Source: Pyrus communis (Eukaryota > Streptophyta > Magnoliopsida > Rosales > Rosaceae). Taken from it: a DNA stretch of 64,000 bases. Under the pieces are notes generated by a model that made no database searches, was not told the origin of the DNA, and saw only the letters and a program-made list of their open reading frames with translations. The stretch lies in contig NC_084808.1 of NCBI RefSeq assembly GCF_963583255.1, positions 12,361,501-12,425,500 of the forward strand, in the 5' to 3' direction. The translations under genes were made by a program, and so were the position numbers. Each line of letters starts with the position of its first letter. The stretch's first letter is position 1. Of this stretch, positions 11,447-23,858 are shown in pieces.

Positions 11447-12330
11447 CTAAAGATTATAGTGGGTGTGATCAGTGATAAAAAAACATCTCATGTTCGGAAA
11501 AGGTAACATCCATGGTGACGTACATATGCTTGGTCTGCGGGTGGTAACATTGGTACCCTTTTTGCATACCATTAAATCCCAGAAAAATACATCAAACTGC
11601 ACACATGGATCCAACTTACTGCGCTGATTTTTGTAGAGGTGCACATAGGCCACACAACCAAATATACGTGGCTGCAAATGAAGTGAAGATGGTAATGTCA
11701 CATGCTCTGCAAAAACTTCTATAGAAGTGCGAAAATTATGCACTCGGGAGGGCATTCGGTTCATGAGATAAACAGAGTATCTGATGACATCCACCCAATA
11801 GGAATGAGGAGCATGAGCACCAATAAGAAGTGCTCGAGTGGTTTCCAAAATGTGTCTATTTTTGCGTTCTGCAACCCCATTTTGTTGCAGGGTTTGTGGG
11901 CAAGTAGTCTCATCAAAAATGTCGTGCTCCTGAAAATATTGAGAAAGTTCGGTATTGAGATATTCCCCACCATTATTGGACCTGAGAACCTTAAGGGGCA
12001 GAGAGTATTGATTTTTAACCATGCAGTAAAACTGGTGAAAATTTTGACCAACATCACTTTTATGTTTCATAGTATAAAGCCATGTCATTCTGGTGCAATC
12101 ATCCACAAATATAACAAACCAACAAATCCCATGATTAGTAGCTACTGGAGAAGGCCCCCACACATCAGAATGAACCAGCTCAAAGGGAATTGTTCTTTTA
12201 TTGAAACTCAAATGATAAGAAGTACGATGACTTTTTGCAAGAATGAAATCCTTACACTGGAAATCAAAGTCTGAAATGCCATGAAATAAAGATGGAAGAA
12301 CTTTTTTTAAATAACCAAAAGACGCACGCC
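11447..12330 (-). pseudogene. Copia integrase with a substituted catalytic Asp
   Basis: Frame 11447-12211 (254 codons) reads FELVHSDVWGPSPV, FVIFVDDCTRMTWLY, then LRSNNGGEYLN, and QQNGVAERKNRHILE. This is the rve integrase core of copia. The first catalytic Asp (HSDVWGP) and the Glu (VAERKNR) are present. The second Asp, normally LRSDNGGEY, is Asn here, so the DDE triad is broken. The zinc-binding N-terminus continues upstream to about 12330 (LWHRRLGHAS) in a second frame. Stops appear after 11500. Confidence 0.92.
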
Positions 12331-12334
12331 CTAA

Positions 12335-12620
12335 TCAACGATGCCATAACCAGACTGTCTTATTCTTGTTTGGGTGGCTACTGCGCACTTGATTTACTCG
12401 GCTTGACAACATAGCATCCACATAATATAACCCTCTCATCTTAGTACCACGTCCAATTATCACCCGAGTCTGGATATCCTGAAGTAGGCAAAAAGTAGGA
12501 AACATTAAAGTGATGTTGGCTATAATGACATCCTCTTTAGATGGTGAAGTCATGTGATTAAATAATGATGCATTGTAAGTCATATGGTCTATAGCTCCAG
12601 AGTCAATTATCTAACCAGTA
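12335..12620 (-). pseudogene. Copia aspartic protease and gag-pre-integrase segment
   Basis: On the minus strand, from about 12612, the reading is IIDSGAIDHMTYNASLF, then a segment ending RGLYYVDAM. The DSGA motif with following HMT is the protease active site of copia polyproteins (WIIDSGATDHMT), and the RGLYY...LWHRRLGH part is the gag-pre-integrase domain. An in-frame stop lies just before IIDSGA. Confidence 0.8.
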
Positions 12621-13101
12621 TCTCTTTTGGTGGATGCTATTAAAACAGTACCAATTTTACCTGAATCTTTCGAATTGTCATCCAATGAAATTTGGTTGAT
12701 TAAGGATAGTAATGGACCGGTTTCATCAACCTTGGACGTTGCCTCCAAGGTCTGCATTGTAGATTGGGCTTCTGCCGTGACATGGTTGGATTGATTGGGC
12801 CCTGACTGACCCCGCTACAACAGAAGCGACACCTCTGCCGCCATCAGCCTTCTCTTGTTGGACATTGGGCCCAACGTGGCCCCCTGCACTAGACGTTGCT
12901 ACTGGTCCAGCAGCAGCAATTTGGTTCTGTTCACCAGCCATCACAACGACTTCTTGGATAGATTTGGTTAGGTAACGCAGCCTTAATGTTTACAAAGTCT
13001 GCAATTTGGATTTTCTGCTTCTAACAGAGTCTGTGGTTCAGACTGTGAGAGAGTTTGTTGGCTGTTTTGAGGTTTTGTTTTGGAGGAGGCAGGCCGAACC
13101 T

Positions 13102-13114
13102 GCTCTGGATACCA
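13102..13114 (-). promoter_or_regulatory. Primer-binding site
   Basis: The minus-strand TGGTATCCAGAGC, three bases inside the 5' LTR, matches the initiator-Met tRNA site TGGTATCAGAGC with one inserted C. Confidence 0.75.
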
Positions 13115-13117
13115 AGA

Positions 13118-13305
13118 TGGAATCTTAGGGTTTTGGTAAAAATTGTTCTAATCTTATTCTTCTCTCATAGAGGAATATATAAATTTATACAATCTCCTAT
13201 AAATTAGGAAACAAGTATCCCAAACACATAAGGATGCCAATTACATAATTATATACCTAAAAATATCTCTACATTCCTTATTTTCTAACGTTGACTCACG
13301 CAACA
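13118..13305 (-). repeat. 5' LTR of the copia element
   Basis: A 188-bp direct repeat of 9148-9335, starting TGTTGCGTGAGTCAAC on the minus strand and followed directly by the target duplication ATCTA. Confidence 0.92.
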
Positions 13306-13310
13306 ATCTA

Positions 13311-14958
13311 TAATATTGAATTTGATTAATGCGTTGACATATTACAGGTGCAATGAGTTTACATTGACGTGAAATTATTTGGCTTTAGAAATTTTGTGCT
13401 GCCCAACAATTATACATATGCAAATGAATAGGTAACCTCTTTATTTTAACATTTATTTTCTCCAAAACCATAAAAACTTTAAAAATAACTTATGGAATGA
13501 TTTAATAATTTAGTTGTTGGTTTGATTCATCGGTATTTATTTTCCAGTTGAATCTTTGCATACATATAACATTTACAGGTGTTTAGAACTTTGTATGAAT
13601 GTATTCTGTCTGTCTATATATATGATGTATATATGTATATATAAAGGTGGATATTGTATAACTATTGTTTGATCGAACTGGAATTATGATTTTGCATTTG
13701 AATTCCAAATCCCAATTGATTTAATCACTGAAACAATTAAGGGGTAATTTGTTCCTAAGTACTCATTGTTGTCTTGCTTATCAATCCTACAAGCTAGCGG
13801 TTAAATAATATATTTTGGTGTCTTCCCTCTCAAAAACTTCTTGTTACATAATACATAAGTTTAGTGTGACCTGATTATTTAATGTGATCTAGGTAAGACC
13901 CCTTCACTGGGCTTCAATGACAGGACAAGTATAATTGAATAAGAGTAGAAATGCAGGAGCGTCATATCTCAAAATTTACAACCCTTCTGCAAAAGACTTA
14001 ACATGCATTCTAACTTAAATTATATCATTCTTACGAACATACTTGATCAGAACTCTGGTAGCACTTTTTACAGGGCACAATTTTTTATTTTTTATTTTTA
14101 TTTTTTTTGAAGTATGAACTATTTGTTATGGTAGGATAGGACTGAAATGCGAAGAAGTTAGGGAGACTTTTAGACTTTAATAATTTTGGTGTTTGGCCTA
14201 CAAATTAATCTGAAAGTTTTTCATTACATTATTATTGAGATTATATTTTATTTCTTATTTAGACATATAAAATTTCAAAAGAAATTGATAGAAGATAACA
14301 ACTTATTCTAGGACGGGTTTTGGTAAAGAATTTAAGAAGATTGGTTAGAAATGTGAATAAAAGAACTTCGAGGAACTAAATTGAAATTTTATGATATTGC
14401 TCCAGACTCAGGCACATCAAATGCACAGAAAATAGTGAAACATGAATGGGTTTACGTCTTTTTGGTAGATGTGTAAATCGAAACAAGTTAGTGATTCGTA
14501 CTATGTACTTGCTTTCAAATCTTAATAATTGGCCAAATGAAGAAGAATTTGAATTGCCCAAATGAATGTGTCGATATAATTTTTTTTGCATGTAGATAGA
14601 AAAAAATCTATAATATTTAGTATGTAGACTGTATCGATCAAATCATTTGTATGTAAAAATATTCCTAACATTTCAAATATAAAGAGTATTAAGATCTTTC
14701 AGTTTAATCCCACAACAACGTGCGGGTAACAATTTCTGGTGTAATCTATATGATCAATTAGATTCGTAAATTAAATAGATTAAGAGAACTTTAATGCAAA
14801 CTTCTGCAAAAAGATATATATATATATATATATATATTAATGAAATTGGATCAGATAAAATGAATTTGGATCTTTGATTTTGCGTAACAAAACTTAATTA
14901 TAAATGCAATTACTATAGCTAGCTATAGGAAAGATAAACATATATATTAATGATTAAT
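13311..14958. other. Gene-free AT-rich spacer
   Basis: No coding region or clear element end was found. A (TA)n tract lies at 14814-14838. Short frames such as 14376-14591 match nothing I recognise. Confidence 0.55.
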
Positions 14959-15973
14959 GGCCACTAATAAAAAAAATTCCTTGTGCAACAAAACAGACAT
15001 TGTCGCGCATGCTCACTTTGCGCGACAAAATTTTACGCGACGAAACAAACATCATCGCTCAAAGTTACTTTGCATGACAAAATTTTAAACTTCGTTGCGC
15101 AAAGTCTTTATAAAAATAAAAAAATTATTTTTTAAAAACCTTTGTGCAAAGAAATCCAAATTTTTCGTCACCTAAACAATTTATTTTCTTTTTTTATTAT
15201 TTAATTTTATATTATAAATTTTAAAATATAGTTATTTTCATAAGTTTTTATTATCTTTTTAAAAACTTTGCTTGACGAATATCAGTATTTCTTCACCTAA
15301 ACCCTATTTACTTGTTTTTTTAATTTAATTTTATATTTTATATTTTATATTGTTAAACTAAATTATTTTCTTTAAGCGATGAATAAACATTTGGTCGTCT
15401 AAACCCTATTTATTTTAATTTATTTATATTTCAAAATTGTCAAATAAAATTATTTTCTTTTCTTATTATTTATAAAAATTATTTTTTAAAATTTTGCGCG
15501 AAGATCATATATTTCGTTGCGCAAAATTCTTAAATTTGGGCCGGTGCCCAAAATGGTACGCAGGAAATTTTATTTAAGACTTTGTGCGACCAATATTTCG
15601 TCGCACAAAGATACGGTTTTCAAAACCAAAATAACTCATCCACAGTTTTCTCAATGTCATTCTCTATTTTCTTACCTCTCTTATCTTTCCCTCTCCCCAA
15701 TCCGACGCTCTCTCTCACACTCACTGCTCTCACTTAATCTCTCTTCTCTATCTCTCACTCTCACTCACTCTCTCATCTCTTGCTCACTATCTTATCTCTC
15801 ACTCACTATCTCCTCTAACTTTCTCACACTCAGTTCCCTCTCTCATTCTCACTCATTCTCAATCTTGCCAAAAGGTATTTTCTCCCTATATTTGAATTTT
15901 TTTTTCATTAATATGTGTTTTTGGAGTTAATTAATTAGGTTTGGTGTAGGGTGGAGTTTGGGGTCCAATTTGG

Positions 15974-17060
15974 TGTAATAACCCGTCCCTAATTTTACAA
16001 TTTTATTAATTTTAAATGAGGGAATTGACAAAAATGCCCTTAGAGGCAAGGATTTTGACTTCCGTTGACCATTGTTTAGAGAGACGTATGCCTCATTCTT
16101 TTAGCATAATTGTGTAGTATGCAATGATACAAACATGTGGCACAAGCGAAATTGAATTTGGAGTTACGATGACGATTTTATAGATTTACAAACATGAAGG
16201 GCGATTTGGTAATTTCATGTTTAGAGATATTTTTTGGCTTGTTTTGTGAGCCACGTAGAGCCCACACCCCACTCTTGCCCTATCACGTGTTCTCTCTCTC
16301 CAAAAATCTTGGTCCCTCTCTTTCAAACTCTCTAATTTCTTTTAAACCCTTGGACCACACTCTTGTTGACACCTCACTAAGTTTATTATTTTAAAACTCT
16401 CTCTGTCCCCCCCCCTCTCTTCTTTTTCTTCTTCTTCTTTGAAAATAGAAAGGCCAAAAGGCCAAAAACCAACCACACCACCATCATACCGATGCCACTC
16501 CGGCGAGATGGCCACTGTCACAACCATGCTCGAAGACACTCGCACATCATCTCTCTCTTCTCTGTTTCCTCGTCTATCTCTCTAAAACTGTCAAACTCTC
16601 TCTACACTCTTCGTGCATAATAACATCGAACCACCACCACTCGACCACTCCGACGAGTTAGACCATCAGACCACCATTGCATCTTGCCCTTCCCTATCTC
16701 TGTTAAGTTCAAACCATGAACATCAAACCCAAATGTGGAGCTTGCACTACACAGCGGCCATTGCCACTGTTCATCATCTTCTCCGATGAGTTCTCGTCAA
16801 TTCCAACTAAGGTAAACCTCGGGGTTCTGTAAATCACTTTCTTTTTCGTTATTGGAGTTAATAGTGACCTCCAAATCCGAATCCGCTGTCTGTTTTTTGA
16901 AATTCGACGTTTTAAAATAGTTTCTTTATTAGCCGTACTTTACGTATTTATATAAATGGTTTCGTTTCTAGGCGAAACGCATTGCAAGGACCCTCGATGC
17001 TACGAGGCGAGTTCGACTCAACGACATGATCTGTGAGTGGGTCTTTTCTTTTATATATAG

Positions 17061-17116
<56 letters not shown>

Positions 17117-18106
17117 AGTTTCCATTTATACATTTGAAAAAGAATTTCCTATGTATGCCTAGATTAGACTAATGTTTATAAGAATTCGTAAAATAATGGA
17201 ATTTACGAAATTATTCTGAATCCTGCGAGATGCATTGGTATGCGTGGGTTACCTTAATTAAACTTACGGCTATGATAATGTTATGTTGAGTAGAAATATC
17301 GAAACACTGTGGTATGACTATATTTATGTTATATGCTCATCGTTTGCTGCACTAGTGTTAGTACTCGCTCAGGCCAGGGCCAGTCTTTCACGTGCATGTG
17401 CACATCACACCATATGCTCACTTTGGATCCATTGTAGGTGCTAGTCCTGTCCTAGATTGCTATAGGCAATTAGGACTCGTATGTGTTGCGCATAACACCA
17501 GTCTTCACGTGAATGTAGTACTACAGCGTATATCACTATTACACCCAGTCCTATTCATGTCAAAATACCTCTGCATGAACTTGTGTGTAAGCATGTGTCG
17601 ATGAGCACTTGATATGATATGTTTGCTTATGCGAGATTATGTGATTACGGACGTCATGTGTTCACTTACAAAATATTGGGCCATATTAAATTCTTGAGAT
17701 ACTGCTGCCTTTGGTAAGTATTTTTGTATTATACTTAGTATGTATATTTTGGAATCTATACTTGTTTTACAGTGATGGTTTATTATGTTTTCGAAAAAGT
17801 TTTTACAAAACTTTATTTTTAGGCCCACTCACCTTTGTTTTTCACCCCTCCAGGTTTTAGCAGCTGAACTTTTGTATTGACGAGGATTATTGGCAAATCT
17901 TGGTATAGATGGTTACCTTCGATGGTGTAATTCTCATCCTACTTTATTGTACTTTACTTATGCTTAGACATCACGTGTGAAATGGGTACATTCCCGCTCA
18001 CAAGCGCACTTTTGTACTTAGTCACTATGGCTTCATCACCCTTCTGGTGTCAGCTAGCACAGCTCGATTCCGAGTCCAGGTGGACATTCCGGGTCGGTAT
18101 GTGTCA
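15974..18106 (+). repeat. 5' LTR of the gypsy element
   Basis: Starts TGTAATAACCCGTCCC and ends GGTCGGTATGTGTCA. Compared with the 3' LTR it has lost a segment after the words 'AGTGACCT' (near 16875), where the 3' LTR continues for about 380 bases. A (TA)n tract at 17067-17111 sits at the same relative position as in the 3' LTR. Confidence 0.92.
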
Positions 18107-18109
18107 GTT

Positions 18110-18121
18110 TGGTATCAGAGC
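18110..18121 (+). promoter_or_regulatory. Primer-binding site for initiator-Met tRNA
   Basis: TGGTATCAGAGC, a perfect 12-base match to the standard plant primer-binding site, starting three bases after the 5' LTR. Confidence 0.95.
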
Positions 18122-19779
18122 AAAAGTTTGGGCAGTATTGCGTTCATCACACGCGTGATGTAAGCATTCTTGGTTCTTGAACCTGAGTGTCGAATCTTGC
18201 CACCTCGTCGAATATGAAAAACGTGTTAGCTTTTCCCTAAGTTTGGGGCATTTTAGACGAGTTATAAACGTTATAGAAGAACATTTCAACGACCACCTTT
18301 AGACTTTAAACAAAGAACCTTACTACCAAGGAAAATCCAAATTTGGAAACAAGTTTGTGGCCCTGAAGCAGGGCTATTGTGTCGGTAATTGTGTACCATC
18401 GAAGACTTTACTAATCAATTTCACTACCTTTACTTCATTATCATTACTAACACTTTCAAGATAGGAAACCAGAAATAGTTTTGATTCCTTGGCTGTACCC
18501 GTTAATGTACCATCTATTAGAATTCCTACAAAGTTTACTTTCGTCAAGATTCCAGAAATGTCTTGAGCGATAACTTGGTGCTAAAGTGGTAGCACTTGAC
18601 GGAAGAACATCTGGAGACAATTATTCTCAGCCCTCGATAACACTAATTTTTTCAAATGCACTAGTGATCATTCCGGATCTTCAGGCGAAACATCAACTTC
18701 CTTTTAAGTCCATTCTAAAGTAAATTATTAGCAAATTCATTTTTCCGCCCTTAGGACATTCCAACCAACTCTAGTTCCCAGATTTCCTTTCGATATTGTA
18801 CTCGTCATTTTGATGAGTTTAGGCTCGTGAGTATGAGTCGTTATACCTTCGGGTATCAAAAATCCAAAAGCAGAAATCAATTTCTCTTAGAATCAACGAA
18901 ACCACCTCACATGACCAGTTTCTTATCAATCATCCGAAAACATCAACTTGAGCGAGCTCTAACCTGTAATCAGCCTATAGTGGCACTACTCATTGACAAT
19001 ACTATTCGATATTCAGAAATTGTCAACCAATATTCCGGCGGTATGATTTCTGATACCAGACACATGTACTAGTATATAGGAGTGATACCTTTTATGGCAA
19101 AATGCTGGTTCACAATTTCAGGGTAGCGAACAATATCATAATATCGTATGTACGTTAATTAGTGACACGATTAATAAACTGATTAATAGTGACTACATAA
19201 GCCGAAGAAATTAAAATTATGGGAATTTAGGAGCATGCCTTGTATTAGGATAGTAAATTCATAATTGTGTTAACCACATTACCCAGTTAGGTAACCTGAA
19301 CATTCTCGATCAGTCATTCTCGTGGTCACTTTCACCGACAAACATTAGAAATGAAGCACTAGTTACATTCCCGCTGTAAGAACGAATTGAGTATCGAGAA
19401 AGCTGCGAAGACCTATTAGCACGTGGCGTGGTGAAAGGAAGTAGTATGGTATGTTTCGAGGATTTATATCTCTAGCGTCATTTTTCAAAATTTTAACGGA
19501 GATACCACTGAAGCGAGAAGTTGAATACACCATAGATCTACCTTCTTGTACTACATTAGTTTTCCTTACGCCTTTTAGAACGACTCATTTGACATTGAGG
19601 AAATTTAGTTGCGAAAGCTTACTGATTAGGAATTTACCTAACCAAACACTTTGTCTTAGGGAACCTCAAACCTAATCAGGAGGACAAAAGACTAAACCTT
19701 AGAATCGTATCTAGATTTTAGCAACTCCATTTGGTGATGATTAAAACCGTTAACTCCAACTTTGAATTGATGGTTTACT

Positions 19780-20020
19780 CAACCAACCTTTTGAGCCGAG
19801 TTTCCTCCCATATCTTGGCGAATTTGTAGTAGTTTTACCGATGACTTTCTCACCTATCCCATCAACGAGATTAAATTTTCTAAACATCGACAGTCAACTT
19901 ATTACCACATTCCTCGAAGGTTAACTTGGTACTTTTCTTGTGAGATGTGATCTTAGCAGATGACATTCTTTTCTTTTCCCAAAAGGTTATAAATGTAGAA
20001 ATTGGATATTTCCCCCAGAT
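19780..20020 (+). pseudogene. Gypsy reverse transcriptase remnant
   Basis: The frame starting near 19791 reads FEPSFLPYLGEFVVVLPMT and continues SPIPSTRLNFLNIDSQL. It aligns with the gypsy segment 'VF..YLD.FVVVFIDDILIYS...EHL..VL', followed further on by the equivalent of 'FLGHVVS'. The catalytic IDD has been lost to substitution and there are several stops. The assignment is from motif order read by eye. Confidence 0.6.
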
Positions 20021-20579
20021 TGTTGTGAAATATGGGGTACCCTTGACCTTATCGATTTTATCGTTAGTTTGTTAATGACTTTTCAGCTGTAGTGTTTTCT
20101 TCCCAAGTTGGTCAAAGAAAAATTAGTTTAGTTGAGACATGGAATACAATTAAAGTTCTAACAACTGAGGTCTTGTCTATTTCTTATCCTTGTTTGTACA
20201 CCTTTTGATAACATTAAGAATTTCAAAATCCACGATGACGTTTCTTTGAATGATTTAGTTGCGTATCGATGTAGTATGACGAAGTATTGCTTATGTTTAC
20301 CAACGCTTGAAACCATATAAAGTGAACCAACTTACTCATGACTTAGAATGAATAGTTACCATCTTTACTTGAAACCAGATGGCACTTCTCTGTGGAGAAG
20401 CGTGTCCAAAATATTTACCAACCTTTGACTTCTCAAATACATCGTCATTTGTAATGAACCAAATTTCTGACAGCAACGATGGAAGACCCAAATCAACATC
20501 TACAATTGCACCATCGTGTATCACCCCGGTTATGCAAATGTAATTACTGTTTACCACAGCAAAATACGTATCTACCCTT

Positions 20580-21520
20580 GAACATTTTCAGCCTTTCCTA
20601 TCCCATTTCAGCTGGAGTTCACAAGCATCGATTTGACTTTATGTCTGAATTATCAAGGAATCGTTCCAGTGGTCATAATCACTTCCTGTACATGAATGGA
20701 GTTGGGAAATATTATCATAAACTCGTGGTACGAGGTATCTTGTACATGTGAAGATTATGATGATGTTTCGATGATTAGAGATCGAATTGACAAGTCAACT
20801 CACTTTCCATCGGTCCAAATGGACAATGTATTAGAGCTCTAAGTAAAATTGCTCATTCTTGAATTTATCGGATTTTCTGGTGTTTCGATCAACATTTACT
20901 CTGATTGTGCCATATTCACCTATTGGTGCTGGAAGGCATTCTAGTCAACCTTGAATACATGTCAACCCTACTGAAATTTGTATTGTTCTGAAGCAAACAA
21001 ACCGTTAAGGAAAATCGCTCAGATATCTAATTTTTAGTTTTGACCATTAATGCTTCAATCACCCAACAAATACTCTACTAAATGAATTTAACTGTTAATG
21101 ATTAAATCTTCTGGAAGCTACCATTGTAGTGAGATGTCATGCATTCACTCTAGTTACCTTGTATCCTAGATTTGATGGACTTGTTTTGATCCTTAAATTC
21201 TTTAGTGTTCCTTTAGCATTCTTGAAATAGTTTTTCGCTAAATCCGAGAGAAATTCAATATGAATCTACTTACTATGGCATTGTGGACTACATGGTTCGG
21301 CTACATGGTATGCATGTCATTACCGTACCTCACCGTGATACGTGTTTCACTTCCAAGTTTTGAGAAGTCTTCTTAAAGGCTATGAGTACGAAGTTGTTGT
21401 CCGATACCACACTTCATCCTCAGAATAATGGCTAGTTTGAACAAATTATCTGGACCTTCGTGGCATGTTACGCTATCCATTCTATAGTTTTAGCCTGATT
21501 GTAGTAGACACTTATCTTTG
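20580..21520 (+). pseudogene. Gypsy integrase remnant, core apparently present twice
   Basis: Around 20570-20640 broken frames resemble the 'LQPLPIP.WKWE...MDFV' pre-core motif. At 20785-20945 the reading is IDKSTHFPSVQMDN, then EFIGFSGVSINIYSDC, then WCWKAF. At 21270-21480 it is VDYMVRLHGMHVITVPHRD, then TKLLSDTTLHPQNNG and FEQIIWTF. Both pieces match the gypsy integrase core ('VDRLTKSAHF', '[21 protein letters not shown]', 'TKL..ST.YHPQTDGQSERT') and they overlap in the RLHG..VSIVSD part. Stops and frameshifts are frequent. Confidence 0.7.
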
Positions 21521-22356
21521 TTAGAGTTGCGTGTAATTGCGGTTACACTTTCGGTTTTTGGGTATGGTACCATTTAAGGCATTGTATAGAGATTTTATGC
21601 CTACACATGATTGATAGAGGAGTATTGTAAAATGGTATTTGAATAATCGAGATTACGATGTAAGAAATTGTGTGCTATTGACGATGTCGCCCAAAAGGGT
21701 AGTGCATGAGCATAATCGAGGCTTTGATTAGTTGATGTGTGTGTATTTCCCAATGAGGGGCAAGATGGTAATATTGCACCCTCTGGAATTTATCATTTGC
21801 TTATTGAGACAATCGTGAGTTGTCGGTATTACGGTCTGCAGACCGTAATATTGAAAACTTATTCGTTGGATTAGTTAAGCAAGTGGAAAAGTAGGACCGT
21901 TTACATTAGTATACTTATTTATTATATATTTACCTATTTATTGTTTGGGCTCGACCCAAGGATAGTACATACATACCTTCAGAGTACATGACGATACGAT
22001 TGTGTACGTGAAAAACTTTCTATTTTCAGTTTTAAGTTCAACACAATTATTTTAACTTTATGTTATTATATATATGTATTTTGACGTGATTTTATTATAC
22101 ATATATAAATATTTTTGACTTTATGTTTTTATAAAAAGTATTATATTATAGTTTTGTATTGACGGAGAAGGAAAGTATGAGTTTGGATGCATGAAAGAGG
22201 AATCATTGCACTTCGATTACGACATAATGACATTCTCTTTTATGCAACTGCTCTAACTTGATACCTTCTTTACATACATATATTTTTTTTCTGCTATCTT
22301 TTCACTATTTTATGTATAGCAAGTTATTTCAAATTTTGGGGACGAATTTTATTTTT

Positions 22357-22370
22357 TAAGGTGGGTAGAT
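22357..22370 (+). promoter_or_regulatory. Polypurine tract
   Basis: TAAGGTGGGTAGAT immediately precedes the 3' LTR, in the position of the plus-strand primer. Confidence 0.65.
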
Positions 22371-23812
22371 TGTAACAACCTGTCCCTAATTTTACGATTT
22401 TATTAATTTTAAATGAGGGAATTGACAAAAATGCCCCTAGAGTTAAGGATTTTGACTTCCGTTGACTATCGTTTAGAAAGATGTATGACTCATTCTTTTA
22501 GCATAATTGTGTAGTACGCAATGATACAAATGTATCACACAAGGGAAATTGAATTTGGAGTTATGATGAAGATTTTACGGATTTACGAACGTGAAGGGCG
22601 ATTTGGTAATTCCAGTTTAGAGATATTTTGTGGCTTGTTTTGTGAGCCACATGGGGCTAATAGCCCAACTCCTGCCCTGTCCCGTGGCCTCTCTCTCCAA
22701 AAATCTTGGTCTCTCTCTTTCAAACTCTCTCATTTCTTTTAAACCCTTGGACCACACCCTTGTTGACACCTCACTAAGTTTATTATTTTAAAATTCTCTT
22801 TTTTCTTCTTCTTCTCTGAAAACAAATAGGCCAAAAGGCCAGAAACCAACCACACCACCATTATACCGATGCCACTCCGACGAGATGACCATAGTCACAA
22901 CCATGCTCAAGGACACTTTCACTTCCTCTCTCTTTTCTCTGTTTCCCCCTCTATCTCCCTAAAACTCACCTCAAACTCTCTTTACATTCTTCGTGCACAG
23001 TAACATCGAACCACCACCACTCGACAACTTCGGGGAATTAGACCATCGAACCACCATCACATCTTGCCCTTCCCTATCTCTTTTAAGTTCAAATCATGAA
23101 CATCAAATCCAAACGTGGAGCTTGCACTACACAGTTGTAGTTCATCATCTTCTCTGACAAGTTCTCGTTGATTCCAACTAAGGTAAGCTTCGGCGTTCTA
23201 TAAATCACGTTCCTTTTTGTTGTTGGAGCTGATGGTGACCTTGAAATCTTATTTTGGTGAAGTTTAGCACGAATCTGACTCAGGGAAGAAATTTCCAAAT
23301 TTCTGAAAAATTTGACCATAACCATCATGCCATTTTAGGCCGTTTCCCCTATCAACTCCAGCCACGATTGGACCTCGAATTGGTAAAAACCTCTTCCCCA
23401 CATTCCTAACTTCTAGTTGCCTTTTGAATCATTGCATTTGGTTAAGATTTGGGCTCGTTTTGAGCTTTGAAAGTTAGCCCAAAAATTTGGAAATCACATG
23501 GTGAAGGCTCGTAGGAAGCCACAATATGGTGGCGCGTGGTTGCCCGTGCAGCCACCTTGTGGCGGCACGTGGAGGAGCCTGAGGTCCCTCTTTAGGTTTC
23601 TCGATGTCCCAAATCCGAATCCGCCATCTATTTTTCGAAATTGGACAGTTTTAAAATAGTTTCTTTATTAACCGTACTTTGTACGAAAACGCATTTATAT
23701 GTTAGTACGTTATGTATTTACATAAATGGTTTCATTTCTAGGCGAAACGCATCGCAAGGACTCTTAATGCTACGAGGCAGGTTCGACTCGACGACATGAT
23801 CTATGAGTGGGT

Positions 23813-23858
<46 letters not shown>

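Larger units (their letters stand above)
9148..13305 (-). mobile_element. Ty1/copia LTR retrotransposon with both LTRs, TSD ATCTA
   Basis: A 4158-bp element on the minus strand with two 188-bp LTRs, a primer-binding site, a polypurine tract and pol domains in copia order (protease, integrase, reverse transcriptase, RNase H). It is flanked by the perfect duplication ATCTA (9143-9147 and 13306-13310). I count about nine differences between the LTRs (roughly 95% identity), so it is not a recent insertion. The part between the primer-binding site and protease is only about 480 bp and holds no recognisable full gag, so gag is largely deleted. Stops and frameshifts separate the pol domains. Confidence 0.93.

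Noticed and set aside
15517..15930. 137-codon Ser/Leu-rich frame
   Set aside because: It reads through the CT-rich tract of the CACTA element; composition explains it and no motif is present.
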